Positions 50,189 through 59,782 of a stretch of DNA of 64,000 bases are shown in pieces. A program made the translations under genes and the position numbers. Every line of letters starts with the position of its first letter. Within the stretch, counting starts at the first letter, position 1. This DNA is from Myxococcales bacterium (GTDB lineage: Bacteria > Myxococcota_A > Polyangia > Polyangiales > Ga0077539): positions 195,708 through 259,707 of the forward strand of contig JAEUKH010000054.1 of the NCBI GenBank assembly GCA_016792845.1, read 5' to 3'. The notes below the pieces were generated by a model. That model was not told the DNA's origin and made no database searches. It saw only the letters and a program-made list of their open reading frames with translations.

Positions 50189-52546
50189 TCAGTGGCTGAG
50201 CACGTCGCCGAACTCGGCGAAGCGCGCGCTCATTTCGCGCTGCTCCCACACGCTGGCGGGGGTCGTAAACACCGTGGCGCCGTCGTACACGAAGACCTGA
50301 CGCTCGCCCATGAGGTCGAGCAGCGCGGTGGTGCCGAGGTCGGTGCGGCCGTCGCCGTTGAAGTCACCGACGGGGCTCACGGCCTCGGCCAACGAGGGCG
50401 CGGGGCCGCCGCCCGGGCCGCGCAGCGCCATCGCAAACTGCAAGCCCCCAGACGAGCCGCGAAACAGCACCAGGCAGCCGCTCCGAAAGGCCACCGCGGC
50501 GTCGCCGAAGCCGTCGCCGTCGAGGTCGCCGGTGCCGACGAGCCGCGCGCTCAGCGCCCCCGAGCCGATGGCCCCGGCGCACCAGGTCTGCGTCGCGAAG
50601 GGCGTGCTCTGCGCGACAAACTGCCGACCCGTCGAGACCTGCGTGTAAGTGAACAGGGCCTCGTGCGAGAGCACCCCGAGGTCGGCGCGGCCGTCGCCGT
50701 TGACGTCTCCGAGCGCCGCGATCGCGTTGCCGAAGCCCAGGCCCAACGCCATCGGAGCGTTCAGCCGCTCAGGCATCGGGCACTGAAAGGGCGCCGGGCG
50801 CGGCTGGCCAAAATACACCGTCACGGGTTGGGCGTTGTTGGGCAGCGGCGCCATCAGCACCGCGCCCATCGCGAAGTCGCCGTACCCGTCGCCGTCGAGG
50901 TCGCCCAAGCCCGTGAGCGTGACCTGCTCGACGGGCTGCCCCGCGTCGGCCATGCAGCCCGTGGGCACGGTCATCTGGCCGACTCCGGGCTGCATCGCGC
51001 CGAAGTGGAGCAGCGCGCCGTAGCTGTTCGGGTTGCTCGCCGCGCGCATCGACACCAGCGCGTCGGCGTACCCGTCGCCGTCAAAATCGGTGGCCCCGAG
51101 GCTCTGCCCGAGGGCCTCTCCGTTGGTCGGGATGAGCTCGTACGTGTTCAGCAGTCCGTTGCGCAGCGTGTTGCCGTAGATCACCGACACCCGGCTCCGG
51201 TCGCCCGCGCTCGCGGCGAAATCGCCGTACCCGTCGCCGTTGAGGTCGCCCAATGCGGCGATGTCGCTCGGGCCCACGGCCATGTCGTTCGGGTTGCCCG
51301 CGGGGAAGGGCTGCATCGGCGGCGCCATCGTGCCCGCACGGAAGCCCCACTGGAGCCGCGTCTCGTTGCTCGGGTTGGGGCTCGCCACGTTGCGCGCCCC
51401 GGCCACGAGGTCGGCGAAGCCGTCGGCGTCGTAATCGAGGTACGTGCGAAAGCCCACGCCGTCGCCCTGCATGGCCGCTGCGGGCGCGAGAAACCATCGC
51501 TTGTTGCCGACGCTGCGCACGTTGCCGTGCTCGACCACCAGGCGGTACCACCAGGTGCCCGCGCCGAAGATGAAGTTGTTGAGCTCCCACCCGACGCTGT
51601 TGCCCTGCGCGCGGCTCATCTCGCGCTGCAAGGTCTGGCCCCCCGCGGGCGCCATCTCGACGTAGACCCGCTGCACGTTCGGGAGGGTGACCTTGGCCCG
51701 AATGCGGGGCATCCGGCTGCTGAGAAGCGAGAACGAGGCAGGCGCCGTGAGGTAGGCCCCGGGGTCGGGCCCGAGCACGATGCGGTCGTTCGGCACGTCT
51801 GCGGGGCCCGCGTCGGGCATCGCGGCGTCAGGCGCGCCCGCGTCAAAACCGCTGTCAAAGCCGCCGTCAAAGCCGCTGTCAAAGCCCGCATCGGGGGCGC
51901 CCAGATCGGGGGCGCCGACGTCTACGCCAGCATCCCCCGAGGCGGTGTCGACCATGTTGACATCGTGAACATCGAGCCCGCCCTGGCTGGCGTCGCTGGG
52001 GGCCCGCGCGTCGAGGGCGCTCATGAGGTCGACGGCGGCGTTGGGGGGCGCTTCTTCGAGGGTGTTGGTCGGGCGCAGGGCGCTCTGGCAGACACCGTCG
52101 ATGCAGGTGAGGCCGTCGGCGCAGTCGGTGACGTTGATGCAGCGCTGCTGAAGAAACATCGGCAAGACGAGCTTCTTGCCTTCGATGAAGCCGGTGATGG
52201 CGGTGAGCTGCACGGCGTCGCGGCGGCCGGTGCCCTGAAACGACGCCGAGACGGTGACACGCACCCCGCGGCGCGCGTCGTCGCCCTCGGGCACGACCCC
52301 GAACGAGAACGGGATCGCCACCGTCAAGGGCGGCGTCGGGGTGTTGCTCACCACCACCCGCGAGCGGCCTCGGTCGACGCGCCCGTCGCGGTCTTGCACC
52401 AAGAGCTCGACGGTTTCGAGGCGCCCCGAGCCGACCGCGATGTCGGTGCCGACCACCACGAGGAGCTGCGACGCCGGGCGCTCGCGGCACGCGCTCTGGA
52501 GCGAAGCGAGGAGCAACAACGTACCCGTCAGGGCGCGAGACTTCAT
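50189..52546 (-). CDS. FG-GAP repeat lipoprotein
   Basis: A 785-residue lipoprotein (MKSRALTGTLLLLASLQSAC, Cys at 20). A Cys-bearing segment (RCINVTDCADGLTCIDGVCQ) and an Asp/Ala/Gly-rich linker (DSGFDGGFDSGFDAG) precede about six FG-GAP/integrin-like repeats: DYDADGFADLVAG, DLNGDGYGDFAAS, DFDGDGYADALVS, DLDGDGYGDFAMG, DVNGDGRADLGVL, DLDGDGFGDAAVA and DFNGDGRTDLGTT. Each has a calcium-binding DxDGDGxxD loop, and together they should form a seven-bladed propeller. ATG 52546 is chosen for the lipobox. It lies 14 bp after the TPR-PEGA gene, so it is probably the third cistron of the kinase operon. Confidence 0.78.
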   Translation of the reverse strand: MKSRALTGTLLLLASLQSACRERPASQLLVVVGTDIAVGSGRLETVELLVQDRDGRVDRGRSRVVVSNTPTPPLTVAIPFSFGVVPEGDDARRGVRVTVSASFQGTGRRDAVQLTAITGFIEGKKLVLPMFLQQRCINVTDCADGLTCIDGVCQSALRPTNTLEEAPPNAAVDLMSALDARAPSDASQGGLDVHDVNMVDTASGDAGVDVGAPDLGAPDAGFDSGFDGGFDSGFDAGAPDAAMPDAGPADVPNDRIVLGPDPGAYLTAPASFSLLSSRMPRIRAKVTLPNVQRVYVEMAPAGGQTLQREMSRAQGNSVGWELNNFIFGAGTWWYRLVVEHGNVRSVGNKRWFLAPAAAMQGDGVGFRTYLDYDADGFADLVAGARNVASPNPSNETRLQWGFRAGTMAPPMQPFPAGNPNDMAVGPSDIAALGDLNGDGYGDFAASAGDRSRVSVIYGNTLRNGLLNTYELIPTNGEALGQSLGATDFDGDGYADALVSMRAASNPNSYGALLHFGAMQPGVGQMTVPTGCMADAGQPVEQVTLTGLGDLDGDGYGDFAMGAVLMAPLPNNAQPVTVYFGQPRPAPFQCPMPERLNAPMALGLGFGNAIAALGDVNGDGRADLGVLSHEALFTYTQVSTGRQFVAQSTPFATQTWCAGAIGSGALSARLVGTGDLDGDGFGDAAVAFRSGCLVLFRGSSGGLQFAMALRGPGGGPAPSLAEAVSPVGDFNGDGRTDLGTTALLDLMGERQVFVYDGATVFTTPASVWEQREMSARFAEFGDVLSH

Positions 52547-52560
52547 GGGCACCTCTGCGA

Positions 52561-53550
52561 TCACCACCGCGCGGTGGCGGCCTCAAAAATCTGGTTCGTG
52601 GTGCCGCCGTCGGGCTCGCCCACCCGCTCGATCACCACCAGCGGGATCACCACCGCGGCGACCACCCCGAGGCCCAGCACCGTCCAAAAAATGGGGTTGC
52701 GCGCGAGGCCACCGCGCTCGTCGCGTTGGAGCGCCGCGACCACCTCGAGCGACTGCCCCCCGGTGAGGGTCACCGCCTGCCGCAGGGGTCGAAAGCCTTG
52801 GGCCTCGACCCGCACCCGGTGCGCGCCGGGCGCCCCCGTCCATCGGCTGAGCCCGCGCCCTACGACGAGGTCATCGACGCTCACCGTCGCCGTGTTGGGG
52901 GTGGGCCGCACCGTGATCTGCGCCACGGTGTTGCTGAGCGCGACGCGCCGCACGTGCCGCTCGCCGGTGCCGAGCGTGAGCTCAAAGTGTTCGGGCACGA
53001 AGCCCTCGGCCGCCACGTCGACCACATGCCGCCCCGGGTCGAGCCGAAGCTCGCGGGTGGGGCCAACACCTTCACGTCGCGCGCCGTCGACCCGCACCGC
53101 CACCCCAACGGGCTCGACGGTCAGCGTGAGCGTCGCGAGGGCCCCCCGCACCGCCGTGAGCAGGGTGTCGAGGTCGCGGCTCAGCGCCGCATCCGAGGCC
53201 GCCCCTTGGGCCTCGACGAGGGTGCGCTCGGCCTCGACGAGGCGCCCGAGGTGCTGCAAACACAGCGCGAGGTTGAACGAGGTTCGCGGTCGCTGCGCCG
53301 CCGCCCGCGACTGCTCGAAGAGCGAGGCAGCCTCGGCCCAACGCGACTGCTGCGTGAGCGCGACCCCGGCCTCGAACAAGCGCCGCGCGCGGTCGAGGGC
53401 CTCTTCGGGGCTCTCGAACGCGACCGCCTGGGTCGCAGCTGGGCTCGGCGCCGTCTGGGCCTCAACCCGCGACGACAACCCCCAAAGCATGAGCCCCACG
53501 CACCGCGCGACCCTGCGACCCCTTAGAACGTCGATCGAACCTGCTGCCAT
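52561..53550 (-). CDS. TPR and PEGA domain membrane protein
   Basis: A 329-residue protein with a signal peptide or anchor (CVGLMLWGLSSRVEAQ), TPR helices at about 45-125 (ALDRARRLFEAGVALTQQSRW, ASLFEQSRAAAQ, LCLQHLGRLVEAERTL), then two PEGA domains (VEPVGVAVRVDGARREGVGP, PGRHVVDVAAEGF; VRPTPNTATVSVDDLVVG, GAHRVRVEAQGFRPL). A TM helix at about 285-305 (FWTVLGLGVVAAVVIPLVVI) ends the protein with a short tail. Its start overlaps the kinase gene by 28 bp. PEGA proteins next to Ser/Thr kinases are common in myxobacteria; this one probably works at the envelope with the kinase. Confidence 0.8.
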   Translation of the reverse strand: MAAGSIDVLRGRRVARCVGLMLWGLSSRVEAQTAPSPAATQAVAFESPEEALDRARRLFEAGVALTQQSRWAEAASLFEQSRAAAQRPRTSFNLALCLQHLGRLVEAERTLVEAQGAASDAALSRDLDTLLTAVRGALATLTLTVEPVGVAVRVDGARREGVGPTRELRLDPGRHVVDVAAEGFVPEHFELTLGTGERHVRRVALSNTVAQITVRPTPNTATVSVDDLVVGRGLSRWTGAPGAHRVRVEAQGFRPLRQAVTLTGGQSLEVVAALQRDERGGLARNPIFWTVLGLGVVAAVVIPLVVIERVGEPDGGTTNQIFEAATARW

Positions 53551-55085
53551 GAAGGGCTACCCGAAGGAGGTGGGGTTGAAGGGGGCGGCGCCGTCGGCGC
53601 CGTCGAAGCGGTCGTCGTCGCCGGTTGCGGTACCGTCGGTTGCGGTGTCGCCGGGCCCGTCGCCGTGTGACCATGCGCGCGGCCCTCGGCGGGGCGCTGC
53701 GAACGGCGCGCGGGCGCCGCGAGGGGCGTCTCTGCGGGGGGCGCGACGGGCACCTCCCGCGGCGTCTCGACAGGGCGCAACACCGCCGGGGCGGGGGGCA
53801 AAGTCGGCACCTGAGGGGGGGGCGCCGTGCGCTGAGATACCGGGCTCGCTGCGACCGTCGGCGCGGCCCGCGCGGGGCTCACCAGACGCCACACCAGGGC
53901 GACCAGGGCCACCGTGGCGACGGCTGAGACCAGCACCAACCACGGGGCCGGGCGGGTGAGCTCGGGCCCCCGCGCGGCTGACGGCGCGGGCGCCACATCA
54001 CGCGCGACCTCGACGCGAGGCGCCACCGCCGCGGCCTCGACGGTCTCGTGAAGCGCCTCGCGCGGGATGGGCGCCGCAGCAGGCGGACGCCACGTCGGCG
54101 CGGCCTCGATCGGCATCGGAAACTCAGACTCCCACCGCTGCCGCCCCGCCTCACTCAAGAAGGGCAAGAGCGCGTTGCCGAGCGCCCGCATGTCACGGTG
54201 CCGCGCCGATCGATCGCGCTGCATGGCCTTGAACACCACCGCGTCGAAGCGCGCGTCGATTTCGGGCGAGACCGCCGCGATGTGCGGCGTCGGAGCCGTG
54301 AGGATCTCTTGCAACATCCCCAGCATCGTCTCGGCGTCGAAGGGCAGCCGCCCCGTCGCGAGCTCGAACATCACGACCCCGAGCGAATACTGATCGCTGA
54401 AGGCGTCGACGTAGCGAGCCCCGCGGGTCTGCTCGGGGGCGAGGTACGCCGGCGTGCCGAGGATCATCTCGGTGCCGGTGAGCCGCTTGAGTTCTTCGCC
54501 CTCGCTCGCCACGAGCCGCGAGATGCCGAAATCGACGAGCTTCGGCGTGGCCTCGTTGCGGCGCCCGCGGGCGAGAAAAATGTTCTCGGGCTTCAGGTCG
54601 CGGTGCACCACCCCCGCGTCGTGGGCCGCGCTCAACGCCGCACACACCGGCACCATCACCTGCGCGATGGCCTCGGGCGAGAGCGGCCCCTCGCGGTTGA
54701 GCCGCGACGCGAGCGACTCGCCTTCGAGGAACTCCATCACCAGGTACGGCACCCCGTCGAGCTCGCCCACATCGGTGACGTCTACGATGTGCGCGTGCTG
54801 CACCCGCGCCGCCGCGCGACCCTCTCGCACGAAGCGCTCACGGAGGTGATGGTCGCGCCCCACCGAGGCGAGCATCACCTTGAGGGCCATGCGCTTCTGG
54901 AGCCCCGTGTGCTCGACCTCGAACACCGCCCCCATGCCGCCGCGACCGAGCTCGCGCACGATGCGGTACGGGCCGAAGCGCTCGCCCTCACGCGGCAGGC
55001 CCTCTGCACCCGAGAGCCCGTCTCGCGCTTCAAGCGGAGCGTCGGTTTGTTGCCCCAAAGGCGTGTTCGGAGTCACCCGCACCAC
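53523..55085 (-). CDS. Hanks-type Ser/Thr protein kinase with one TM helix
   Basis: A 520-residue kinase. Catalytic domain about 40-310: glycine loop GRGGMGAVFEV (48-58), Lys69 (ALKV), HRDLKPEN (161-168), DFGIS (185-189) and LGTPAYLAPEQ with the DQYSLGVVMFELATG segment. A TM helix (PWLVLVSAVATVALVALVW) near 375-395 is followed by a Pro/Ala/Thr-rich extracytoplasmic tail; no PASTA or other sensor domain is recognisable. The kinase acts in the cytosol. It is the first gene of a putative operon with the TPR-PEGA protein and the FG-GAP lipoprotein, which could supply the sensing parts. Confidence 0.92.
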   Translation of the reverse strand: MVRVTPNTPLGQQTDAPLEARDGLSGAEGLPREGERFGPYRIVRELGRGGMGAVFEVEHTGLQKRMALKVMLASVGRDHHLRERFVREGRAAARVQHAHIVDVTDVGELDGVPYLVMEFLEGESLASRLNREGPLSPEAIAQVMVPVCAALSAAHDAGVVHRDLKPENIFLARGRRNEATPKLVDFGISRLVASEGEELKRLTGTEMILGTPAYLAPEQTRGARYVDAFSDQYSLGVVMFELATGRLPFDAETMLGMLQEILTAPTPHIAAVSPEIDARFDAVVFKAMQRDRSARHRDMRALGNALLPFLSEAGRQRWESEFPMPIEAAPTWRPPAAAPIPREALHETVEAAAVAPRVEVARDVAPAPSAARGPELTRPAPWLVLVSAVATVALVALVWRLVSPARAAPTVAASPVSQRTAPPPQVPTLPPAPAVLRPVETPREVPVAPPAETPLAAPARRSQRPAEGRAHGHTATGPATPQPTVPQPATTTASTAPTAPPPSTPPPSGSPSWQQVRSTF

Positions 55086-55181
55086 AGCCCGGAGTCTTCA
55101 CCGTACAGGCCCGCAGTTCAAGCATTTCGTGGAGAATCGGACTGCCTACGGAGGCGCAGGATGTAGGCGTAGGCGCCGCGC

Positions 55182-56369
55182 TCAGTGGCGCGCGAAGCAG
55201 GCCCGCAGGCCCGCGTCGAGTTCGGGCGGCACCCGCGGCGTGCCCATGATCTCTTGGCCGAAGCGCTCCCACCGGAGGCCCCCGCCGCCCTGCACGTTTG
55301 ACCACCAGATGCGCATCGAGCGGCCCTTGATGTTCTGCAACGGCACAAAGCCCCAGAAGCGCGAGTCGAAGCTGTTGTCGCGGTTGTCGCCCATCACGAA
55401 GACGTGCCCCGCGGGCACCGTGCAAGGCTCGCGCACGCAGTGATCGGCCGGGGTGGCCTCGCGCTCGGCGCTGTCGCGGTTGTAGAGCGAGAGGTACCGC
55501 TGGTTGCCGTGCCATTCGAGGAAGAGCCTGCGCTGCGGCTGCTCGCCGCGGGTGAGGCCCTCGCCGTCGTCGCCGCGCCAGGCGCCCACCTCGCAGCGCT
55601 CGATGGCCCGACCGTTCACCTCGACGCTGCCGTCGTCGCGCACCCAGACCCGATCGCCGGGCAAGCCGATCACGCGCTTGATGAAGTCTTTGCTCGGGTC
55701 ACTGGGGAAGACGAACACCACCACCTCGCCCCGCTCGGGCGCGCGCCCCTGAAACAAGCGCCGGGTCGTAAACGGGATGAGCGGCCCGTAGATGAACTTG
55801 TTGACGAAGATGTTGTCGCCCACGTTGAGCGTCGGATACATCGACGGCGACGGGATCTTGAAGGCCTCGACCACGAAGGCCCGAATGCCGAGGGCCATGA
55901 GCACCGCGAAGCCGATGGCCTCGAAGTACTCGCGGGCCGTGCCCTTGCGGTGCTCGGCGAGGTGCTTGTTGAGCAGCCCGTCGTACTTGCGCACCGCGGC
56001 GGCGGCGGCCTCGGGGTCGCGCTTCTTGATGGCCTCGTCGAGGGCCGCGCCGGCTTCACGCACCGCGGCGGCCGCGTCGCCGCTCAGCGGGTGCCGCTTC
56101 TGAATGCGCTCGGCCTCTTTCTGGAGCTCGCGGCCCTCTTGCACCACCGTGCGAAAATCGCGGGCGCCGCCGTGGCTTGAGCCGTACATGCGGTCGCGGA
56201 CGCCGAGCACCACCACCTCGAGCACCGCGAAGGCCAGGAGGTACTGCCACGGCGCGGCCTCTTCGAGCACACGCGCCGCCGCGAGGCCCTGGACGAGCCC
56301 CACCGCGAGCGCCGCGGGGATCAAAAAGTACCACGCGAGGTACCACAGACGGTCTTGCCAGGTGTTCAT
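55182..56369 (-). CDS. lepB: Signal peptidase I
   Basis: A 395-residue inner-membrane serine protease that removes Sec signal peptides. Two N-terminal hydrophobic segments (to about residue 57) and a charged helical insertion (about 70-145) precede the catalytic part: [15 protein letters not shown] with Ser176, [15 protein letters not shown] with Lys231, and later [17 protein letters not shown]. The large insert with an Ala/Lys-rich coiled segment makes it longer than average. The start overlaps the lepA stop by 4 bp, the classical lepA-lepB arrangement. Given the many secreted proteins here, it is an obvious supporting enzyme. Confidence 0.95.
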   Translation of the reverse strand: MNTWQDRLWYLAWYFLIPAALAVGLVQGLAAARVLEEAAPWQYLLAFAVLEVVVLGVRDRMYGSSHGGARDFRTVVQEGRELQKEAERIQKRHPLSGDAAAAVREAGAALDEAIKKRDPEAAAAAVRKYDGLLNKHLAEHRKGTAREYFEAIGFAVLMALGIRAFVVEAFKIPSPSMYPTLNVGDNIFVNKFIYGPLIPFTTRRLFQGRAPERGEVVVFVFPSDPSKDFIKRVIGLPGDRVWVRDDGSVEVNGRAIERCEVGAWRGDDGEGLTRGEQPQRRLFLEWHGNQRYLSLYNRDSAEREATPADHCVREPCTVPAGHVFVMGDNRDNSFDSRFWGFVPLQNIKGRSMRIWWSNVQGGGGLRWERFGQEIMGTPRVPPELDAGLRACFARH

Positions 56370-58171
56370 CCATCTACCTTCAAGATGGCAAGAAAGGCCT
56401 CTTGCGGAATGTCGACCGAACCCACCGACTTCATGCGCTTTTTGCCCTCTTTCTGCTTCTCGAGGAGCTTTCGCTTACGCGAAATGTCGCCACCGTAACA
56501 CTTCGCCGTCACGTTCTTGCGCACCGCGCCGATGGTCTCTCGGGCGATGATCTTGCCGCCGATCGCGGCCTGAATGGCCACCTCGAATTGCTGCCGGTGG
56601 ATGAGCTCCTTCAAGCGCTGCGCGAGCTCGCGCCCTCGCTTCTGGGCGTGCCCCCGATGGAGGATCACCGAGAGCGCGTCGACGGCCTCGCCGTTGACCA
56701 GCATGTCGACCCGCACGAGGTCGCCCTCGCGGTACCCGATGAGGTCGTAGTCCATCGAGGCGTACCCGCGCGAGACGCTCTTCAGCTTGTCGAAGAAGTC
56801 GAAGAGCACCTCGTTCATCGGCATCTCGTAGCTCAAGATCACCCGGTCGGAGCCGGCGTACTGCATCGCCGTCTGCACGCCGCGGCGGTCTTGGCAGAGC
56901 TGCATGATGGGCCCCACCGAGGCCGACGGCGTGTGAATCGTAATCTTGAGGAAGGGCTCGTCGATCTGCTTCACCCGGCCCATGTCAGGGAGCCGCGCGG
57001 GGTTCTCGACGTCGATGCTCTCGCCCGTGTTGAGCTGAACCTTGTACACCACGCTCGGCGCCGTGGTGATGAGGTCGAGGTTGTACTCGCGCTCGAGCCG
57101 CTCTTGAATGATCTCCATGTGGAGCAAGCCCAAGAAGCCGCAGCGGAAGCCGAAGCCCAGGGCCTCTGAGGTGTCGGGCTCGAAGCGAAAGCTCGCGTCG
57201 TTGAGCTGCAGCTTCTCGAGCGCGTCGCGCAGCGCGCCGTAGTCAGCGCTGTCGGTGGGGAAGATCCCCGCGAAGACCATCGGCTTGACGTCTTTGAAGC
57301 CCGCGAGGGGCACCTCGGCCCGGCGCTTGGCGTGCGTCAGCGTGTCGCCGATCTTCGTGTCGTGCACCGAACGGATGTTCGCCGCCACAAAGCCCACCTC
57401 GCCCGCCCCGAGCTCCTCAAGGGCCACCGGGAAGGGCGAGAACACCCCCATCTCGACCACCTCGTACTCGCGCTGGGTGGCCATCAGATAGATCTTGTCG
57501 CCCTTCTTGAGCGTGCCATCGACCACCCGCACCACCATCATCGCCCCGCGGTACGAGTCGTACCAGGAGTCGAAGATCAACGCCCGCAAGGGGCCCTCGG
57601 TCTCACCCTTCGGCGGGGCCACCCGGTGCACAACCGCCTCAAGGATGTCTTTGATCCCGATGCCGGCCTTGGCGCTCGCGAGCACCGCGCCCGAGGTGTC
57701 GAGCCCCACCACGTCTTCGATCTGCGCCTTGGCGCGGTCGGGGTCGGCGCTGGGCAGATCGATCTTGTTCAGCACCGGGATGATCTCAAGGTTGGCCTCG
57801 ACCGCGAGGTACACGTTGGCCAAGGTCTGAGCCTCGACCCCCTGGGTCGCGTCGACCACCAAGAGCGCGCCCTCACAGGCCGTGAGCGAGCGCGACACCT
57901 CGTAGGTGAAGTCAACGTGGCCGGGCGTGTCGATGAGGTTGATCTGGTAGGTCTTGCCGTCGTCGGCCTTGTACTTCAGCCTGACGTGCTGGGCCTTGAT
58001 CGTGATGCCGCGCTCACGCTCAATGTCCATCTTGTCGAGAAACTGGTCGACGCGCTCGCGCTGCGAGAGCGCGCCAGTAAACTCGAGGATGCGGTCAGCG
58101 AGAGTCGACTTGCCGTGGTCGATGTGGGCAATGATCGAAAAGTTGCGAATATGAGCCGGGTCGGTCGCCAT
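56366..58171 (-). CDS. lepA: Elongation factor 4 (LepA)
   Basis: A 601-residue ribosomal GTPase involved in back-translocation or initiation quality. The G1 motif AHIDHGKST is at 15-23, followed by [18 protein letters not shown] and the EF-G-like domains. The C-terminal LepA-specific region includes [21 protein letters not shown] in parts and ends [14 protein letters not shown]. Length is normal. It begins the lepA-lepB operon. Confidence 0.98.
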   Translation of the reverse strand: MATDPAHIRNFSIIAHIDHGKSTLADRILEFTGALSQRERVDQFLDKMDIERERGITIKAQHVRLKYKADDGKTYQINLIDTPGHVDFTYEVSRSLTACEGALLVVDATQGVEAQTLANVYLAVEANLEIIPVLNKIDLPSADPDRAKAQIEDVVGLDTSGAVLASAKAGIGIKDILEAVVHRVAPPKGETEGPLRALIFDSWYDSYRGAMMVVRVVDGTLKKGDKIYLMATQREYEVVEMGVFSPFPVALEELGAGEVGFVAANIRSVHDTKIGDTLTHAKRRAEVPLAGFKDVKPMVFAGIFPTDSADYGALRDALEKLQLNDASFRFEPDTSEALGFGFRCGFLGLLHMEIIQERLEREYNLDLITTAPSVVYKVQLNTGESIDVENPARLPDMGRVKQIDEPFLKITIHTPSASVGPIMQLCQDRRGVQTAMQYAGSDRVILSYEMPMNEVLFDFFDKLKSVSRGYASMDYDLIGYREGDLVRVDMLVNGEAVDALSVILHRGHAQKRGRELAQRLKELIHRQQFEVAIQAAIGGKIIARETIGAVRKNVTAKCYGGDISRKRKLLEKQKEGKKRMKSVGSVDIPQEAFLAILKVDG

Positions 58172-58276
58172 GCGTGCAGTGCGACGCTCCTAGCAGATTT
58201 CTCGCGCCCGCGCCGAATGCTCGCACACCGCGCCCTGCGCATTCGTACAAGACACCCGCCAAACCCGCGGCGGCGT

Positions 58277-58678
58277 TCAGCCGCCCGAGTGGTCGCCGCC
58301 GGCGGTGCCGCCCGGGGGGGCCCCAACGGTCGAACCGACGGCGCCCGCAGGCCGCGGTCGCGCCGCGGGCTCAAGGGCGAGCTGACCCGGGAGCTTGTCT
58401 TGGTGCCGCTTCAACACCAGGTCGATGCCCTCTCGGATGTACTCAGCCATCGGCACCTTCGTGCGCTCATTGAGGATCTTGAGCAGGTCGAGCTGCTCGG
58501 GCTCAATGTAGATCGTGGTCGAGACCTTCTTGCGTGCCATCGTCTTACGCCCCGCTGACCGCCACATGGCGGCCTCGACGAAGGTTGCCTCGGCAGCCAG
58601 ACCCGGTGACACACCCACAGACATCGTCGCGTCTACGGGTGGGGCCGCATCGGGCAGGTCGTCGTGCTTGTTGTCCAT
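58277..58678 (-). CDS. Ribbon-helix-helix protein
   Basis: A 133-residue reading frame containing MARKKVSTTIYIEPEQLDLLK, then VPMAEYIREGIDLVLKRHQ, a ribbon-helix-helix DNA-binding fold (beta strand then two helices) like many myxobacterial CopG-type proteins. Two starts are possible: ATG 58678 (preceded by GAGGTGG) gives an acidic 46-residue extension, and ATG 58540 gives the compact form. A Pro/Gly/Ala-rich tail follows the fold. Such proteins bind operators as dimers. A three-half-site motif at 58788-58814 lies upstream and is a candidate target. Confidence 0.72.
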   Translation of the reverse strand: MDNKHDDLPDAAPPVDATMSVGVSPGLAAEATFVEAAMWRSAGRKTMARKKVSTTIYIEPEQLDLLKILNERTKVPMAEYIREGIDLVLKRHQDKLPGQLALEPAARPRPAGAVGSTVGAPPGGTAGGDHSGG

Positions 58679-58787
58679 GATCCACCTCTGCGCCCTGTGA
58701 ACGTACCCTAGATGCCGGTACGTGCACTGTCAATCGTCTCCGTGACCTGGGCGCACACCCCGCCTAAGTTGACAGAACGAGTCGAAT

Positions 58788-58814
58788 TTGGGCGAATTGG
58801 CCCAAGTCTTGGGG
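58788..58814. promoter_or_regulatory. Operator-like cluster of alternating TTGGG half-sites
   Basis: Within the 333-bp gene-free region 58679-59011, TTGGGC (58788-58793), GCCCAA (58800-58805) and CTTGGGG (58808-58814) form two overlapping inverted repeats: TTGGGC-N6-GCCCAA and CCCAAG-T-CTTGGG. TTGACA lies just left at 58769-58774. The rest of the region, G-rich on the plus strand, shows no gene. The motif lies between the RHH gene and the lipoprotein gene at 59012 and could serve either. Confidence 0.45.
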
Positions 58815-59011
58815 TAAGGGCAGGTGGTGGGGTGTGGGGGGCGGTGGTGTGAATTGTGCGCGGCGGTGTGCGGTGCCGGGGTCTTGCTTGCGCGTGTGGG
58901 GTGCGGCGCGATAGCTTGCGCGGGTCGGTGATGAGGCTGTTTGGGTGTGTGAGACACCTGAAGGTTGTAAGACGGGCCTTGTCGCAGGGTTTGCGTGAAG
59001 GTGAGGCACGA

Positions 59012-59782
59012 ATGAAGGGCCCGGTGGGTCTTGCTTGGTTGCTCTTGATGCTGGGCGTGGCGGGTTGCGGGTCGAGCGAGGGCGCGTCTTCGGCGGTGCG
59101 TCGCAGCAGCGATGACGCCGCGACGGCGCGACGCGAGCCGCGCGGTGAGCCGATGCCTCATGAGGCCTGTGTGACCGGTGGCGACGTGGCGACCATTGAC
59201 GCCAACGGCGACGGTCAGGTCGACATCCGCACGATGATGGAGTCGGGGCGCCCGCGGTGCCGTGAGACCGACGCCAACTTTGACGGTCGCGTTGACATCT
59301 ACCGGTGGTTCGACGCGAGCGGCAACGTGGTGCGGGTCGAAGACGACTACGACTTCGACGGCCGCGTCGACGTGGTGGCCACGTTTGAGAACAACCAGCC
59401 CGTGCGCGACATCCTCGATACGAACTTCGACGGTCGCACCGACACCTGGCGCGAGTACCGCAACAGCCGCGTGGTCGAGCTGCGCCGCGACGGCGACGGC
59501 GACGGGCGCGTCGACACCTGGGAGCGCTTCGATGACAACGGGCGCCTCGTGTACGACGCCATCGACGCCAACCGCGACGGCGAGCCCGACGCGGCCCAAC
59601 AAGCGGGCTACGGCGAAAACCGACAAGGGCAGAGCGGCAACAGCGTGAGCCCGACCGCCCCCGCTGCGCCCGCGGCGGCGCCCGCTCCGGCTTCTGCACC
59701 CGCACCCGCACCCGCACCCGCACCCGCACCCGCACCCGCACCCGCACCCGCTCCGGCGGCGCCGACCGGAGGTGCTTCGTGA
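59012..59782 (+). CDS. Lipoprotein with six Asp-rich calcium-loop repeats and Ala-Pro tail
   Basis: A 256-residue lipoprotein (MKGPVGLAWLLLMLGVAGC, Cys at 19). Six DxNxDGxxD motifs follow at about 21-23-residue spacing: DANGDGQVD, DANFDGRVD, DYDFDGRVD, DTNFDGRTD, DGDGDGRVD and DANRDGEPD, each followed by an aromatic strand. They resemble calcium-binding loops of thrombospondin type-3 or dockerin modules. The C-terminus is (Ala-Pro)n encoded by a GCACCC microsatellite. ATG 59012 is chosen for the lipobox. The stop overlaps the GTG of the next, similar lipoprotein gene. Confidence 0.72.
   Translation: MKGPVGLAWLLLMLGVAGCGSSEGASSAVRRSSDDAATARREPRGEPMPHEACVTGGDVATIDANGDGQVDIRTMMESGRPRCRETDANFDGRVDIYRWFDASGNVVRVEDDYDFDGRVDVVATFENNQPVRDILDTNFDGRTDTWREYRNSRVVELRRDGDGDGRVDTWERFDDNGRLVYDAIDANRDGEPDAAQQAGYGENRQGQSGNSVSPTAPAAPAAAPAPASAPAPAPAPAPAPAPAPAPAPAAPTGGAS
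59696..59749 (+). repeat. (GCACCC)9 hexanucleotide microsatellite
   Basis: Nine perfect GCACCC units encode (Ala-Pro)9 near the C-terminus of the lipoprotein 59012-59782. Because the unit is six bases, slippage would change tail length but keep the frame and the coupled downstream start. Confidence 0.95.

Noticed and set aside
50192-53959. 1255-codon open frame on the plus strand
   Set aside because: It is antisense to three convincing minus-strand genes (FG-GAP lipoprotein, TPR-PEGA protein, kinase tail), is Arg/Ala/His-rich without domains, and is expected from GC-rich third positions.
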